DNA of 64,000 nucleotides, taken from assembly GCA_021464245.1 (NCBI GenBank), contig JADCRB010000118.1, positions 1,490,056 to 1,554,055 on the forward strand. Reading direction: 5' to 3'. Positions within the stretch are counted from its first letter, which is position 1. Each line of letters starts with the position of its first letter. Positions 22,663-33,603 of this stretch are shown piece after piece. This DNA is from Carallia brachiata (taxonomy: Eukaryota; Streptophyta; Magnoliopsida; Malpighiales; Rhizophoraceae). Under the pieces are notes generated by a model. It did no database searches. It worked only from the letters and a program-made list of their open reading frames with translations, and had not been told where the DNA came from. The position numbers and the translations under genes are program-made.

Positions 22663-23031
22663 TACAAATATCAGAAGAAAAGAAAAGGGAAAAAAAATCA
22701 TACACTGGCTAGAGTTTCAATCCCTACTTCCGAAAAACTATAAATAAAATATATCGAGATGAATCAACATACTGAGAAAAACAATAGGAAAGTGTAGACT
22801 GTACACAGAAAAGCTAAAAGAAGAGAATCATAATTAAGTACACTAAAGCCTATGAACAAAAAGTAACACTATAAAATTTTATTTAATTAATTTTAAAATA
22901 GATAAACAATCTAATTTAACGATATTTAATATAATTTATTTATATTTTTATTTTCATAAATTGAATCGTCCAACTATTTATATTAATTTATTATTATTTT
23001 AAAACTAACTAAATAAAACTATCAACATTTT

Positions 23032-23733
23032 TCAATGAATAGAGCAAAATTTCCCGCTACCAATCAGCTTCCCCGTACCCTTCACGGATACAAATTCAAC
23101 AGCCAAATTCATACACGAAACCTCCACAAAATTTTCCTTGCTTGGCCAGATCCCAAACGCGTATCTAATCCTCAGAGATATTTTCACGTTGAAGTTGACC
23201 ATCTTTTTGCTCCAGTCATCGCTCATGTTCTTAAACACCTCACGCTTCACTGAGTGAACCGAGTCCGTCCCCAACTCAGCTCTTAAATTCTCCTGACTCA
23301 GCTTTCCTACATAACAAACAGTTTTCTCCAGAACCCTCTCTGAAACGTCGTTCTTCCCATAGAACACAGTAATTTTGATGTCATCGATCGTGACGTTAAC
23401 CTTCTTGTTCGTGTTATTTACAATTAATTCAACCTCATAACTCGCAGCAAATTGCGAGTTTGAGAGGTTGATGTTGGAAACGGAAAGAGAGTTGAGTTGA
23501 AAATTTGGCTGGTGCGGGTTGATGACGCGCCATGCAACATAGATGACTAAGCATAGTATGAGGAACCACATAACAAGCAGCAGCATCACATGGACCACGC
23601 AGCGCGAATTCCTTGACCTGAAAGGCTCGGTTTCTGGGGAACCCCGACCATGTATATTGAAAGGCCGAGGAGCAGAATCAGAACGCGGAGCATCGTTGCT
23701 GTTACGGTACTCCATAAGGTTCTGAGTTGGCAA
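23032..23733 (-). CDS. LEA2 / NDR1-HIN1-like (NHL) membrane protein, block B
   Basis: This is an intact intronless frame of 233 codons. The likely start is Met7 (MEYRNSND, at 23715), because the first six codons lie outside the region conserved with block A; that gives 227 residues. A charged Arg/Pro-rich N-terminal tail is followed by one strong membrane helix (about residues 46-68, VVHVMLLLVMWFLILCLVIY). An NPHQPNF linker typical of NHL proteins and a LEA2 domain (SLSVSNINLSNSQFAASYEV, NNTNKKVNVTIDDI, VFYGKNDVSERVLE) come next. Asn-X-Ser/Thr sites in the domain fit an extracytosolic location. A role in stress or defence is inferred from the family only. The frameshifted twin is at 13475-14155. 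Confidence 0.85.
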   Translation of the reverse strand: MPTQNLMEYRNSNDAPRSDSAPRPFNIHGRGSPETEPFRSRNSRCVVHVMLLLVMWFLILCLVIYVAWRVINPHQPNFQLNSLSVSNINLSNSQFAASYEVELIVNNTNKKVNVTIDDIKITVFYGKNDVSERVLEKTVCYVGKLSQENLRAELGTDSVHSVKREVFKNMSDDWSKKMVNFNVKISLRIRYAFGIWPSKENFVEVSCMNLAVEFVSVKGTGKLIGSGKFCSIH

Positions 23734-23999
23734 TTTTCTTGATCAAGTGTCGCAGAGAAGCTATGGTAGGAGCAGGAAATGGAAATGTATGGTTGTTTTG
23801 CTATGGAATGCTCGCGGACCATCCTGCAAAGGGCTTTCAAATAGAGAAAAAGAAAGTCGCGTAAACTCCGTTATGCCCCGAAAAGGAGGGGGGCTTCTGG
23901 GAAGTAGCACACACAGGTAGACGTGGAGGGCTACGATCCACGGAAGAAAATAGCGCACCGATGCTGCTTTGAAACTTCCCAAATGTGCAAATTTTCCTC

Positions 24000-25414
24000 T
24001 ACGAATCGCGCAAGCAAATATGCCAAAAGAAAACAAACAAATAGCACTTCAGGACGGAAAGTCAAAATTGCAACCCTTATTTTGCAAAAGTCCATGAAAC
24101 TGATGTAGACAAGAACACCAAGATTGTGACTCAATGTACTTCTAACATACAAACTTAAAACAGAAACTGACGCGGCCCAAGACATTAGCTATGACAAGAT
24201 CAGGTTGTACCACAAATGGTCTATTGCCAATGTTTTAGTTTGAACAATGGATTGCAACTGAACCAGCTCCGTAAGGGTGCTGATTATCTATTACGTATGC
24301 AATGTCAGGCAGCAAAGGGCAGAAAAATGAAAAGCAGAAGCCATTAAAGTGAAGCAGAATTTAGCCACCAGATAATATCGTTACATTTGTTGAATGTGTA
24401 TCAGCAGAGGTCACCTTATCTTTGGACCAACAAAAAGGGAAATGCCCTTATAAAAAATCAAGTCATGCTATTACATAAGTGATCACAACCAGATAAGTGC
24501 CATTGTAAATGCTAAAGCCAGTATATTCGTACAAACAACAATACTCTGGCCTACCTGAAGAAGTGTAGCCTCCATCCAACCCCGTCCAACCAAAGAGATT
24601 CAAAAAATAATCGAAGAGAAACAAAAAGAAAGGAGAAGGGGAGCATGAAAGAATAAAAGAGAAACGAAGATTCTCAAGCAACTCTAGATTATGCTTTTGC
24701 AAAGCGAGTTGAAAAAAATTGTGATTCTGCTAACATTTCCAAATCACAGTTTCTTACCCCTGTCAACTCTCTGTCCTTCACAAGTGAAATGAAAACCAAG
24801 GTAAAATCTTCTCAACTGAACTTCCTTCCCTTGATTCAAGAGTTCTGATTTTTGTTATCAGATTTAACATTGAAAAAGCAATATCAACTCTAAGAACCTG
24901 CTGGGAAGGGCCTAAGAAAGTGCCGATGGCATCTCAGATTTTCAGGCAATGAAATAAAGAACAAATTTGTGTCCGAAAAATGAATGAAGAATCTTTTATC
25001 TCATATTCTTCGGGCTCCTAGCATGCATAGCATAGATGAACTACACATTATATCTGTTCAACTTCAGAATTCAAGCATAAAATATCCACCCTTAAAATCA
25101 AAATGTTCTAAATTTGAACAACAAAGAACAACAATAATAAAGCTTTAAAAATAATACTGTAACTTATTTCTTGAAACTAACACTGCATATTCATACATTT
25201 GAGTAGAAGACAAATGTAATTGTGTTATCAATATGTACAGCAGCAAAATGCATGAAAAAGAAATATTACAAAATTGAGTGGGAGAAAGACAATGAATCTT
25301 TGCCCTATCTGAAATATTACAGGATCTTGAATGTGCAAAAAATATGGCAAAAAAGATCTCCATTGAAGCATGTTGCTGTCATTTTGCTCCTCAAGTTTGC
25401 AGCATTCAGTTTTC
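24000..25414. other. Intergenic DNA, nothing recognised
   Basis: The sequence is less AT-rich than its surroundings and non-repetitive, but no frame shows a known family or consistent splice sites. Short frames at 24463 and 25145-25363 are not supported. It may be remnant gene flank. Confidence 0.4.
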
Positions 25415-25846
25415 TGTTGGAGTTTCCCTCCAAGGTTCAAAATTTTGTTAATTCCAGTTGGCAGCTTGTTGAAGAAGTTAGCTTGTCTTAATTTGTAATT
25501 GTCTAGTTTTGTTTGTATGCATTTGAGTTTTGAGTGATCAGCTTTTGCTCTAAGAGCTGCCAAGTTTTAGCAAAATTTGAATTTCGATTCAAATCTGTAA
25601 AAGGCTGCAACTTTTGTAACAGCTAGTTACTTTTGCTGTTTGAATTTGTATTTGCCTCTATATAATGAGGGTTCATGATTAATGAAAGTTGGGAGAGAAA
25701 AGAGGGCAGTTTGAACCTCAAATTAGTGCCTCTCCCTTGCTGCAATTCCTTTCCAGCAAGCTCATCAAACACTAAAACCAGAAACCAAGTTTCTGCTGCA
25801 ACTTCCACCATGATTTTTCCACCAGCAAGCATCCATAAAACCAACA
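25415..25846 (+). mobile_element. Probable solo LTR, 432 bp
   Basis: The segment starts TGTTGGAGTTTCC and ends ATAAAACCAACA, with the short inverted TGTTGG/CCAACA ends of an LTR. About 245 bp in lies a TATA box (TATATAAT, 25659-25666) in 'gcctctatataatgaggg', a layout common in Copia LTRs, and a pyrimidine/adenine-rich U5-like part follows. Flanking pentanucleotides (ttttc and gtctc) do not match. No primer-binding site follows the right end and no purine tract precedes the left end. It is either an old solo LTR with eroded duplications or a truncated remnant. Small frames inside it are artefacts. Confidence 0.55.
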
Positions 25847-25849
25847 GTC

Positions 25850-27030
25850 TCAAATTGTTAAACTAATGCAATGATAAATGGAGTACATCACACTTACCAA
25901 GCATGTCCTGATTCGGGAACTCATTCCACTGTCCTCAATCATCATTCCTTTAAGGCTTGTTGCGAACCAGAAAGCTGTCTCCCTTGGGGAGAGTATCTTT
26001 ACCAAAACGCTTTGAAACTACAGCAAGCTCTTCAATCTATTTTGTTGAAGCAACTCTAGAAGCCCTTCAAGCCTCTGATCTCTGCCTGAATGACTTGACA
26101 TCCAATGTTTCCTTTGCCCGAGCTTCCTCTTCCCTAAGAGGTGGGCTAGCTTTTAATGGCTTTTCTTACCTTCAGGCTTGTATAATTTTAAGCATTTGAC
26201 TTCAAAATCATAGCTTCAGAGCAACTCGGTGACTCAGAATTTTATGGTGTGGTCATGTTTCTTGTCTCCAATTTGTCTCCTACTAATTTAACAGCTTTCC
26301 AACATCCACATTTTGAACTACCACCTCCACAGTCTCAATAATTCTTGCTCACTCCCAACATGAAAGCTATTGTGCCAAATGACATGTATGACATCATCAA
26401 AAAAAGCAGAAGGAAGATGGGCAGCAGTTTACAAATATTGGACTTTGCAAAGTAGCTCCTTTCTCTGTTTGCAATTTGCTTGGGCTAGTTGACAAGGAGG
26501 GAGTGGAAGAAGCAATTTCTGAAACGGAGAATAGAAGTTCTCTTACGGTGAACTTGTTATAACCAAATGATGCAAACAGAAGATTTGATTGGGGCATTGT
26601 ACCGGGGCTACGGCTGGTGCTTACAGGGTTATCATATTCATGGACACGTAAAATATCAAAACTCGGGACAGAGTATCAAGATATGGATTTAATAGCTTTG
26701 CCCATTGTCATTTGTGGCACTCTTTTGAATGTCTAAGGCACTTTCTGAGGTTTCAACAGAGAAAAAATCAGTACTTGAAAATCCATGGTTTTCCAGAGGT
26801 AAATTTGGTGAAATCTCAGGATTTGAAAAGGATGGTGAACGGCTTGGTGGCTGTGATTCTACGATTTCACTGCCGGTGGCATCTCAGGACTATGGAGACT
26901 GTTCTGCCACAGCAACAAATGGAGTTGCTGGATCATCAGAAAGCCCAAATGCTTGAATCAACAACAAAGGTGAGATAAGAGTTACTGCTATCACATTTCA
27001 TATTTTTGGATTCTCCCGGTAGGGGCTTTA
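25850..27030 (+). other. Coding-like relics, unidentified
   Basis: Several plus-strand frames look protein-like but are broken by stops and shifts: about 25957-26160 (with FVEATLEALQASDLCLNDLT), 26460-26560 (with VDKEGVEEAISETENRSSLT) and 26729-26956 (MSKALSEVSTEKKSVLENPW, then SRGKFGEISGFEKDGERLGG). I do not recognise the family. Their closeness and common strand suggest one decayed gene between the LTR and the NEK pseudogene. Confidence 0.35.
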
Positions 27031-27039
27031 TAGACTCTT

Positions 27040-28170
27040 GTATGATTTCCTTGAGGCTATCCAAAGGATGCCCAGCAGCCACTTGATGAGGGAACTTCCA
27101 GGCTCGGTTGAGCTTAGCACCTTCTTGTAAGAGGTGTCATTTGGAAGATCATTCCCAGCTTAACTTGACCAACCAGGAAATGAAGATCGCCTAACACTGG
27201 AAGGAGTTCTATGCCTTGGCTTTGCAGATGGAGGAATTCCATCATGTCTCAGTTTAGCCTTAGGTGAAGAGTTAATTACAGGTAACCGTAGACATATTCT
27301 GGACAATAAGTTATTTTTTGATATATGTGTGGCAGACAAAGAAAATGATAGTAATTACCAGTCTTGTAAAGAAGGTGATCCTTGAACCCTCTTGACAGAA
27401 TCAGATGCTACCTTTGCTGACGCAGGAGATGGAGTATCTGCATTAGACCTCAGTACAGAAGCAAGGGCATTGGGTTTGAGGACTTTTGGAGTCACTTCTA
27501 GATTACTTCGTTGAGCTTGTACACCTCCAGCCTTCGTACGACTGCCCCTCATTGGGGAACCACTCTCTCTAGCTTTCCCTTCTTTTATGGCTGTCATAAT
27601 ACTTCGAATGGTCTTTGGCTCTTTGACTTAACTTGGATTTCATGTTCGTCATGACAACGTTTTAAAAATCTTTGTTCATCCACTTTGAAAGTGCAAAGCC
27701 AGGACTATTTTCTTGTTCACTTGTCATGGGCTGTTGGGCAGTGCCATCTTCATCATCCACAGAAGCTAAATTTACTTCAGGGGCTTTGTTCTCCCAATTT
27801 GAAACCAGTGCTGAATGTTTCTCTCGCTTGAAATAAAACTATCTTTATCGCCGCTAAGAGCTATTACTGTTCTGACTTTCAGCCATGTTTTTCATAGAAT
27901 CATGACCAGAAGATTTAGGCTTCACAGGAGAAAAGGTTGGAGGATTGAATGGAGGACACTACTGATAAACATAAGGCTGCAAGTAAGGGTGCTTCAAAAT
28001 CTCGGATGCCTGTCAAACATAAATCAAGAATATTATAATTTAAATCCCGCTGAAGGAATTTCCAAAGTTGCAGGGCTGTTAGGAGAAATTCCTACACTTG
28101 GCCGATGCTCAGGATCCTTTCTCAGCATGCCTTTAATAAGGGCTGTCAATTGCCTTCAGGTCATTATCAA
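27040..28170 (-). pseudogene. NEK (NIMA-related) kinase pseudogene, 3' part
   Basis: On the minus strand, 28165-28100 encodes ALIKGMLRKDPEHRPS, the end of a NEK kinase domain. After a probable intron, 28013-27960 gives ASEILKHPYLQPYV. The tail follows in shifting frames: FSPVKPKSSGHDSMKN, then TAIKEGKARESGSPMRGSRT through LKPNALASVLRSNADTPSP (27597-27360). A retained GT...AG intron lies at about 27357-27285, followed by SSPKAKLRHDGIPPSAKPRH. A stop follows PYVYQ and several frame changes break the tail. NEK kinases act on microtubules and cell expansion in plants. The catalytic lobe upstream of the HRP motif is missing. Retained introns show a duplicated gene segment, not a retrocopy. Confidence 0.75.
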
Positions 28171-28199
28171 CATTGAAGATTTAACTCAGTGTTAAATGA

Positions 28200-29355
28200 A
28201 ACAGAAAACAGTCAATGTGGTAATGCCAATTTCTAGTGACAAGGCAGCTGAATCACCATTTTAAACTGATCCAATTTGCGAACAGGTTTTGTAGGCTTCT
28301 GGTGGTTATTGAGCCACTTAGTCTATCTATGTTTATGATGATAGGCGGTAGGAAATCGAAAATTGTCAGAGGAAGGAAAAGAAAGTTATTTTCGTTCCTT
28401 CAGCATACTTCACTCCCTCTCACATTCTTTTCTATGGTAAGTATGCAGCCGAGCTCATGTTACCTACTTATAAACATAGGCAACCTAATCTTTATCTACT
28501 ATGTAACCACATTTATTAAATGTTTCTGGCAATACCCACTAACCTGGATGCCTGCCATATCATGAAATCATGCATCCAAGGGCAATTAGTAACTGAAGCA
28601 ATGTCACAAAGTAGCATAGTTGACAAGGCATTCCCAGCTTCAGAGTGGTTGCCGACTCGGCCACCATGTTCATGTACAAAGTAGTATAGTTGAGATGGGT
28701 AAAGCAATCATGCCCAGAAATTCTCAGAAGATTTTGAGACTTTTTAAAACACTTCAGAAGTATTCAACAAAAAACCATGGATCGCAGTTTAACACAGAAG
28801 TTTGGAAACTAAGCAGTGTCTAAAATGTAAGATTAACATAATAATATCCAGAGACTGAAGTCAAATTTGAGAGAACACAACTCTGGCAACCTAAACCATG
28901 CTTTCAGAACGTGTTTGGTGTTGATATTGTTCATTGATTTTCGTTTTATGTTCACATAAAAAAATAAAAAATAAAAACGAAAACAAAAAACACGTTTGGC
29001 AAAGTGTTTTTTGCAATTCTGTTTTCATTTCAAAACCTGAAAGTAATTTTTAAGGAACAAAACGATTCTGCAAACCAAAAAAATAAGAAGCTTTCCAAAA
29101 TCCTATATTTCAAATCCCTACCCGTATACGCTCTTGGTGGCTTTCTCTCTCTCAACGGCTCCTCCATTGTTTCTCTCTCTAATTTGCTTCTCTGGACTCC
29201 TCAATTAATCTGGTAAGAAGTTCTCTCTCTCTAGTCTCTATCTTTCATATTTCTCTCTCTTTACTTGCTTCTTTATCGCCCTGTCCGTTGGTCGTCGCCA
29301 GCTGGGGGCCTTCAAGTTCTTGAATTCCTTTGTACTGAAGTTACAACCCCATTTA
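28200..29355. other. Intergenic DNA, nothing recognised
   Basis: There is no supported exon. Positions 28900-28990 carry A-rich 'tttggtgttga...aaaacgaaaaca' text, and 29140-29260 has 'tctctctct' runs. The 28516-28707 frame has no known relatives that I can see. Confidence 0.4.
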
Positions 29356-29360
29356 GAAAC

Positions 29361-29791
29361 GGGATATTAATATTTTTATTTTTAAATTTTTTACTAAATA
29401 AGTCACTCTATTTATCAAAAGTGATTAATCAATTAAAAAATAATTTTAATTTTATAAAAAGTTATTTAAAAAATATTAAATAAATGAATTGAATGTCTTT
29501 TCTATAAAAAATATACATGTTACCTATTTAATTCGTATATTTATTGATTAAAAAAATATTTAATGTGCATATTTTGTTGATGAAAAAAAATATTTAATTC
29601 ATATATTTAACCTTTTTTAAATGATTTTTATTAAGTTAAACTCATTTATTAATCGATTGACCACTTTTTGTGACTTAAAGGACTGATATAGTAGAAAATT
29701 AAAAGTTTAAAACTCAAATGAAATGTCAAAAAGATTTAGAACTTAAACGTAAAAAAATTTAAAAGTTTAGAACTAAAAATATTAATATCCC
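29361..29791. mobile_element. TIR MITE (family GGGATA), 431 bp
   Basis: The ends are a perfect 18-bp inverted repeat: GGGATATTAATATTTTTA at 29361-29378 and its complement at 29774-29791. The interior matches 22165-22662 along its length. No coding sequence is present. No clear target-site duplication is seen. Confidence 0.85.
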
Positions 29792-29799
29792 ATCCAGTA

Positions 29800-30620
29800 G
29801 CTGTGTTCGGTAATTTTCGTGATTTCTTATTTAATTAATAAATATTTTTTTTTATTGTTATTATTATCATTTTAATATTTTTTCATATAATTTGATGTGA
29901 TATATTGTATATTTTATTATTAAAAATTATATATTATATATTTTGACTGACATGTTGTATTTTAACAATTATTTAACAACTATTTAACTTGATAGCCCAA
30001 AAACCCTTTTCTTTAAAAACTTTGTTTTTTCTCTTTTCTTTTAGCCTATCCCTTTAAGCTTTGATTTCCAAGTAGTTGGTCTTGCAACTTGTTTACATGA
30101 ACTTAGGAAAAATATGCATGAACATGAGAATAAGCAAACGCAGAATAAACACAAAGCGACGATTGTTTTATACAATTGGACAATTAATATTTATAATAAA
30201 AATAAACGTAATTTTTATTGATTTTTTATCATAAGTTGCACAAAATAATTAGTAATTACTTGCGTATATCTCGTATCTAATTTTTTTATGTCGATATAAT
30301 GGCACTTTATGTAACTAGTTCAAAGATTTGACCTATGATTGTCCGCGAGGGTCACGACTTAAGAATTATGCTCTTTATGCCTTGATTTCGAGTTTGAGGT
30401 TGAATTTTACTGTTAATATTATAGTCTTTTGTAACGGTGGTCTGTAGACACTAAATATTGAAATGAAAGCATCTCTTACCTTTTTTTTCTTTGAAAGAAA
30501 AAAATTTGTCCATATGATTGTAAATGTTAGGATATTGACAACAAAACAAAAAAAAGACTTGGTAAATAGTATTTCTTGCCTACAATGACTTGACTTTTTA
30601 AAAGAACAGCCAACTTGATT
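29800..30620. other. AT-rich DNA without recognised features
   Basis: No exon or element ends could be defined. The sequence has A/T runs and a few degenerate 'tatattgtat' stretches. Confidence 0.4.
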
Positions 30621-30623
30621 TAG

Positions 30624-30908
30624 GGTGTGTTTGGATTCCTAAGAACCCATAAGAAAGAATTGAATTCAAAAAAAAAATCCTTAATTATTACTACATTATT
30701 TTTTTATTACTTTCTTTTTCACATATTTCTCATTTATCTAAATAACTTATTTTTATCACAACTTTTTATCTCACAACTTCCTTTATTATTTTCTTTCTCA
30801 TCATCTTCTTTCTCACATACTTGTTATCTATCCAAACAACTTTTTTCTCACAATTTTCTTTCTCACAACTCTTTATCTCATCACTTTCTCATAATCCAAA
30901 CACACTTT
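30624..30908. mobile_element. TIR element, 'GTGTGTTTGGATT' ends
   Basis: The left end GTGTGTTTGGATT is inverted at the right end (AATCCAAACACAC, about 30892-30905). The interior is dominated by degenerate 'tttctcacaa(c/t)ttt' repeats, which look like protein only by chance. It is a member of the same loose MITE family as 30932-31270, 20596-21082 and 55133-55455. Confidence 0.6.
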
Positions 30909-30929
30909 TCAAGTGCTTATAACATTTAA

Positions 30930-31272
30930 GGGTGTGTTTGGTTTGTGTGATTTTAATCAGAAAAGAAAATGATTTGAAATTTTTGGTCAAAAAAATATCA
31001 TTATTATCTTACTATTTTCTCACAACTTTTTTTCTCATAAATTGCTATTCATTTTTCTTTCTAATCATTTTTCTCTCTCACAATTTTCTTATTAATCCAA
31101 ACAACAATTTTTTCACACAACTTTTTCTCTCAAAAATTATTATTCATTTTTCTTTCTAATCATTTTCTTTCTCACAATTTTCTTATTAATCCAGATAACT
31201 TTATTTTCTCACAACTTTCTTTCTTACAATTCTCTTTCTCATAATTTTCTAACAACCCAAACAAACCAACAG
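30930..31272. mobile_element. TIR element, 'TGTTTGGTTTGT' ends
   Basis: The left end 'ggtgtgtttggtttgtgtga' has an imperfect inverse at the right end 'ttctaacaacccaaacaaac'. The interior again consists of 'tttctttctcacaatttt' degenerate repeats. A further, partial relative starts at about 31360 ('ggtttgtttggattgtgaga'). Confidence 0.55.
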
Positions 31273-31274
31273 GG

Positions 31275-32200
31275 TATATGACTTAGAGTACTTATTTTCA
31301 TCAAATTTTTTGGACAGTCATTTTGTGATGAACTTCATTTAAAATGGTCCAGTTGTATTTTAGGTTTGTTTGGATTGTGAGATTTTGATAAAAAAAAAAA
31401 AATTGTGCGAAAGAAAGTTGTAAGAAAGAAAAATATAATAATATGTTGTTGAATTGATGAGAAATATGTGAGAAAGAAAATAATGTGAAAGTTGATTTGT
31501 ATGTTGAAATTACAAAATTGCCTTTACACACAATTATTTAGTGGTTTGAAATAAAGGTAAAAAACAAAAAAAGTTGGGTTATTTTGGTAATTATGATTAC
31601 ATGTGTTTTGTTTTTTGTGGTTCTGGGTTAAGATGGAATTATATGGCCTCTTATTTGCTCTCTAAAGCAATTCTTCTCTCATTCTTTTCTAATTAAAATC
31701 TGAACGTAAAAAAAAGCACATTGGGAATTGAATTTTCTTTTTCAATCTTTTCCAACTTGAAACCAAACATAGGGAAAGTGTTTCACAAGAGAAATTTGCA
31801 TATGGTTCTCTACGCATCGAGTTGTGAATGTTTTTTTGACCTATACCATTTGGCTAGCTTTTGTTCTTCCTTTGAAAGAATAGTCTTTGTTGCAACCTGC
31901 ACAGAAGTGGATGTTGGCTTATGTTGTTGTGCTATATATATAGACACCCATACTATATATATATATATACACGCCTAGTTAATAAATTATTCACGGGTTT
32001 TCTTTTTTCCCATTCACTTGGTTTCTTTTAGAACACTTGCAAGTCATGTAGTTTGATTTGGATAGCCGATGCCATTTTTATACTATACTTGTCTGCTTTG
32101 GGTCTTGTCGCTAATTTACTTGTACTTGTCTACTTTGGATCTTGTCGTTGATTTACTTGCATCATGTGTTCTTTTTTTTTTTTTTTTCACATTCCTCTAG
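31275..32200. other. Partial TIR relative and gene-less DNA
   Basis: Positions 31360-31545 look like one end of the 30.6-31.3 kb element family. Positions 31936-31970 contain a TATA microsatellite, and 32085-32165 holds a short direct repeat ('tttgg(g/a)tcttgtcg(c/t)'). No exon is supported. Confidence 0.45.
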
Positions 32201-32639
32201 TTGTTATAATTATCTATGGCGAAATGTGGACAACCTATTCTTGTGCGTGAGGATGAAGTGTTTGAGATTGAGTCAGATAGTATATAGCCGCAAAAAGTTG
32301 AAAACCTCTTCATTTCCTTGATAAAAGGAGAGGTAAAAAGGTAACAGAAAAACTATTTTGTTGTCAATGCTTGGAAGATTACTTAAATTGAATTGACAAA
32401 AAGAATTGATAAAACTTATACTCAACTCTAACTGAAGAACCAATACAATGCACTTAGAGCTCATTATAAAAGTTTTGCAAAAATTGGGAGTTAGCTATTC
32501 CTTTGTCACTTGTATAGTTTAAACTTTTGATGAATAATGGAAAAAATTTGCTTGGATAATGTGTTATATAATTGTTATTTTTTACATTTTTATGTCCTAA
32601 GATGATATAATTTCATTTATAATTAACCAAGATTTTTTT

Positions 32640-33200
32640 TTTGTAGGAGATAAATAATGCGAAACAATTTCAAAAACAAAGTTGTCGCAATAGCAACTGG
32701 ATAACATGTCCATACTTCAACTAAGAGTCTTTCTATTAGTGAAGAGGGAGATAAAAATGACAAAATAGAAGAGTTTGAAGAGGTTGGCGATAATATTGAT
32801 GATGACCACCAGGATAAAAGGGCTAAAATAGCGATTGGTTTAGGAATCACTAAAAAAAAAGGAATTTGAATTGATTAGAGTGCGTTAGCTGACTATTTGG
32901 CCCAAATTAGTGAAAATTCGAAAGAAACAAATCCAATTGTTTGAGAAGAAGATGAGTCTAGCTTCACAAGATTTTATTTGTGATAGTTGCAGTGGAAATT
33001 ACTCTAGTTTTATAAGGCTTACAAATAAAAGAGTGTGTTCTATTGAAGCTTGCATAGAGGCACTTGATCAGTTGGAAGGAGTAGATGGAACAACATATTG
33101 CAAGGCAACTGAACTGGTCAAAAAATAAGAGTTTAGGATTATGTTCCTAAAGATGTCAAATGCAAGACAAAAAGATTGGGTTCTAAATATTACAAACTAA
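32640..33200 (+). pseudogene. Myb/SANT-like transposon-associated protein, C-terminal remnant
   Basis: The frame from 32910 encodes SLASQDFICDSCSGNYSSFI, then VCSIEACIEALDQLEGVDGT and YCKATELVKK. After a stop it continues in the same frame with FRIMFLKMSNARQKDWVL. This matches the conserved C-terminal pattern of plant Myb/SANT-like proteins of the L10-interacting-MYB type, which are linked to PIF/Harbinger transposons. The Myb domain and its upstream part are unreadable because of stops and shifts in 32640-32900. The stop in the middle of the motif shows it is dead. Confidence 0.55.
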
Positions 33201-33603
33201 AATATATTTAAGTGCTAAGTTTTGTGGAACTTATTAGTACGTGTGTTTGGATGTCATCTTTATAGTTTCGTTTGTTGTGTTTTATCTTTAAACTTATTAG
33301 TATATATCTTTGGATGCTATTGTTGAACACTTTCATGCAACTACTTTATATATCACTGTTTAATCTTTGAACTTATTATTGCTTAATCTTGATTATGACA
33401 AAACTATGTATATTTTTGTATGATAATAGGATTAAGTCTATTTATTGAGATAAATTTAAAGAAAGATATAGAGGATTTGTTGCTAGATTTTGAGGATGAT
33501 GTGGAAAAGATTATGGTCGGAAGTTTATAACTCATAATTACGAGACAAACCACGTCCACAAAGGATTTCTAAACTGTCTGATTATGAGAGGGTGGTTAAA
33601 ACT

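Larger units (their letters stand above)
19540..24000. repeat. Segmental duplication, block B
   Basis: This is the partner of block A (9530-14400), displaced by about 9.6-10.4 kb in the same orientation. It differs by private insertions: about 19725-20010, TIR elements within 20200-21085, and the MITE at 22165-22662. It also lacks the 11475-11965 and 12365-13100 segments. A short outlying match at 18670-18740 to 9530-9600 suggests that the left end of the unit was split by later insertion. Confidence 0.85.

Noticed and set aside
23586..23840. 84-residue minus-strand frame overlapping the LEA2 start
   Set aside because: It is an out-of-phase shadow of the conserved LEA2 N-terminal region. The LEA2 frame has the family motifs.
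25145..25563. Minus-strand frame of 111 residues as a gene
   Set aside because: It straddles the left border of a probable LTR and has no recognisable domain.
30627..31159. Two consecutive frames of 75-100 residues rich in Phe, Leu and Ser
   Set aside because: They come from degenerate 'tttctcacaa' repeats inside TIR elements, not from genes.
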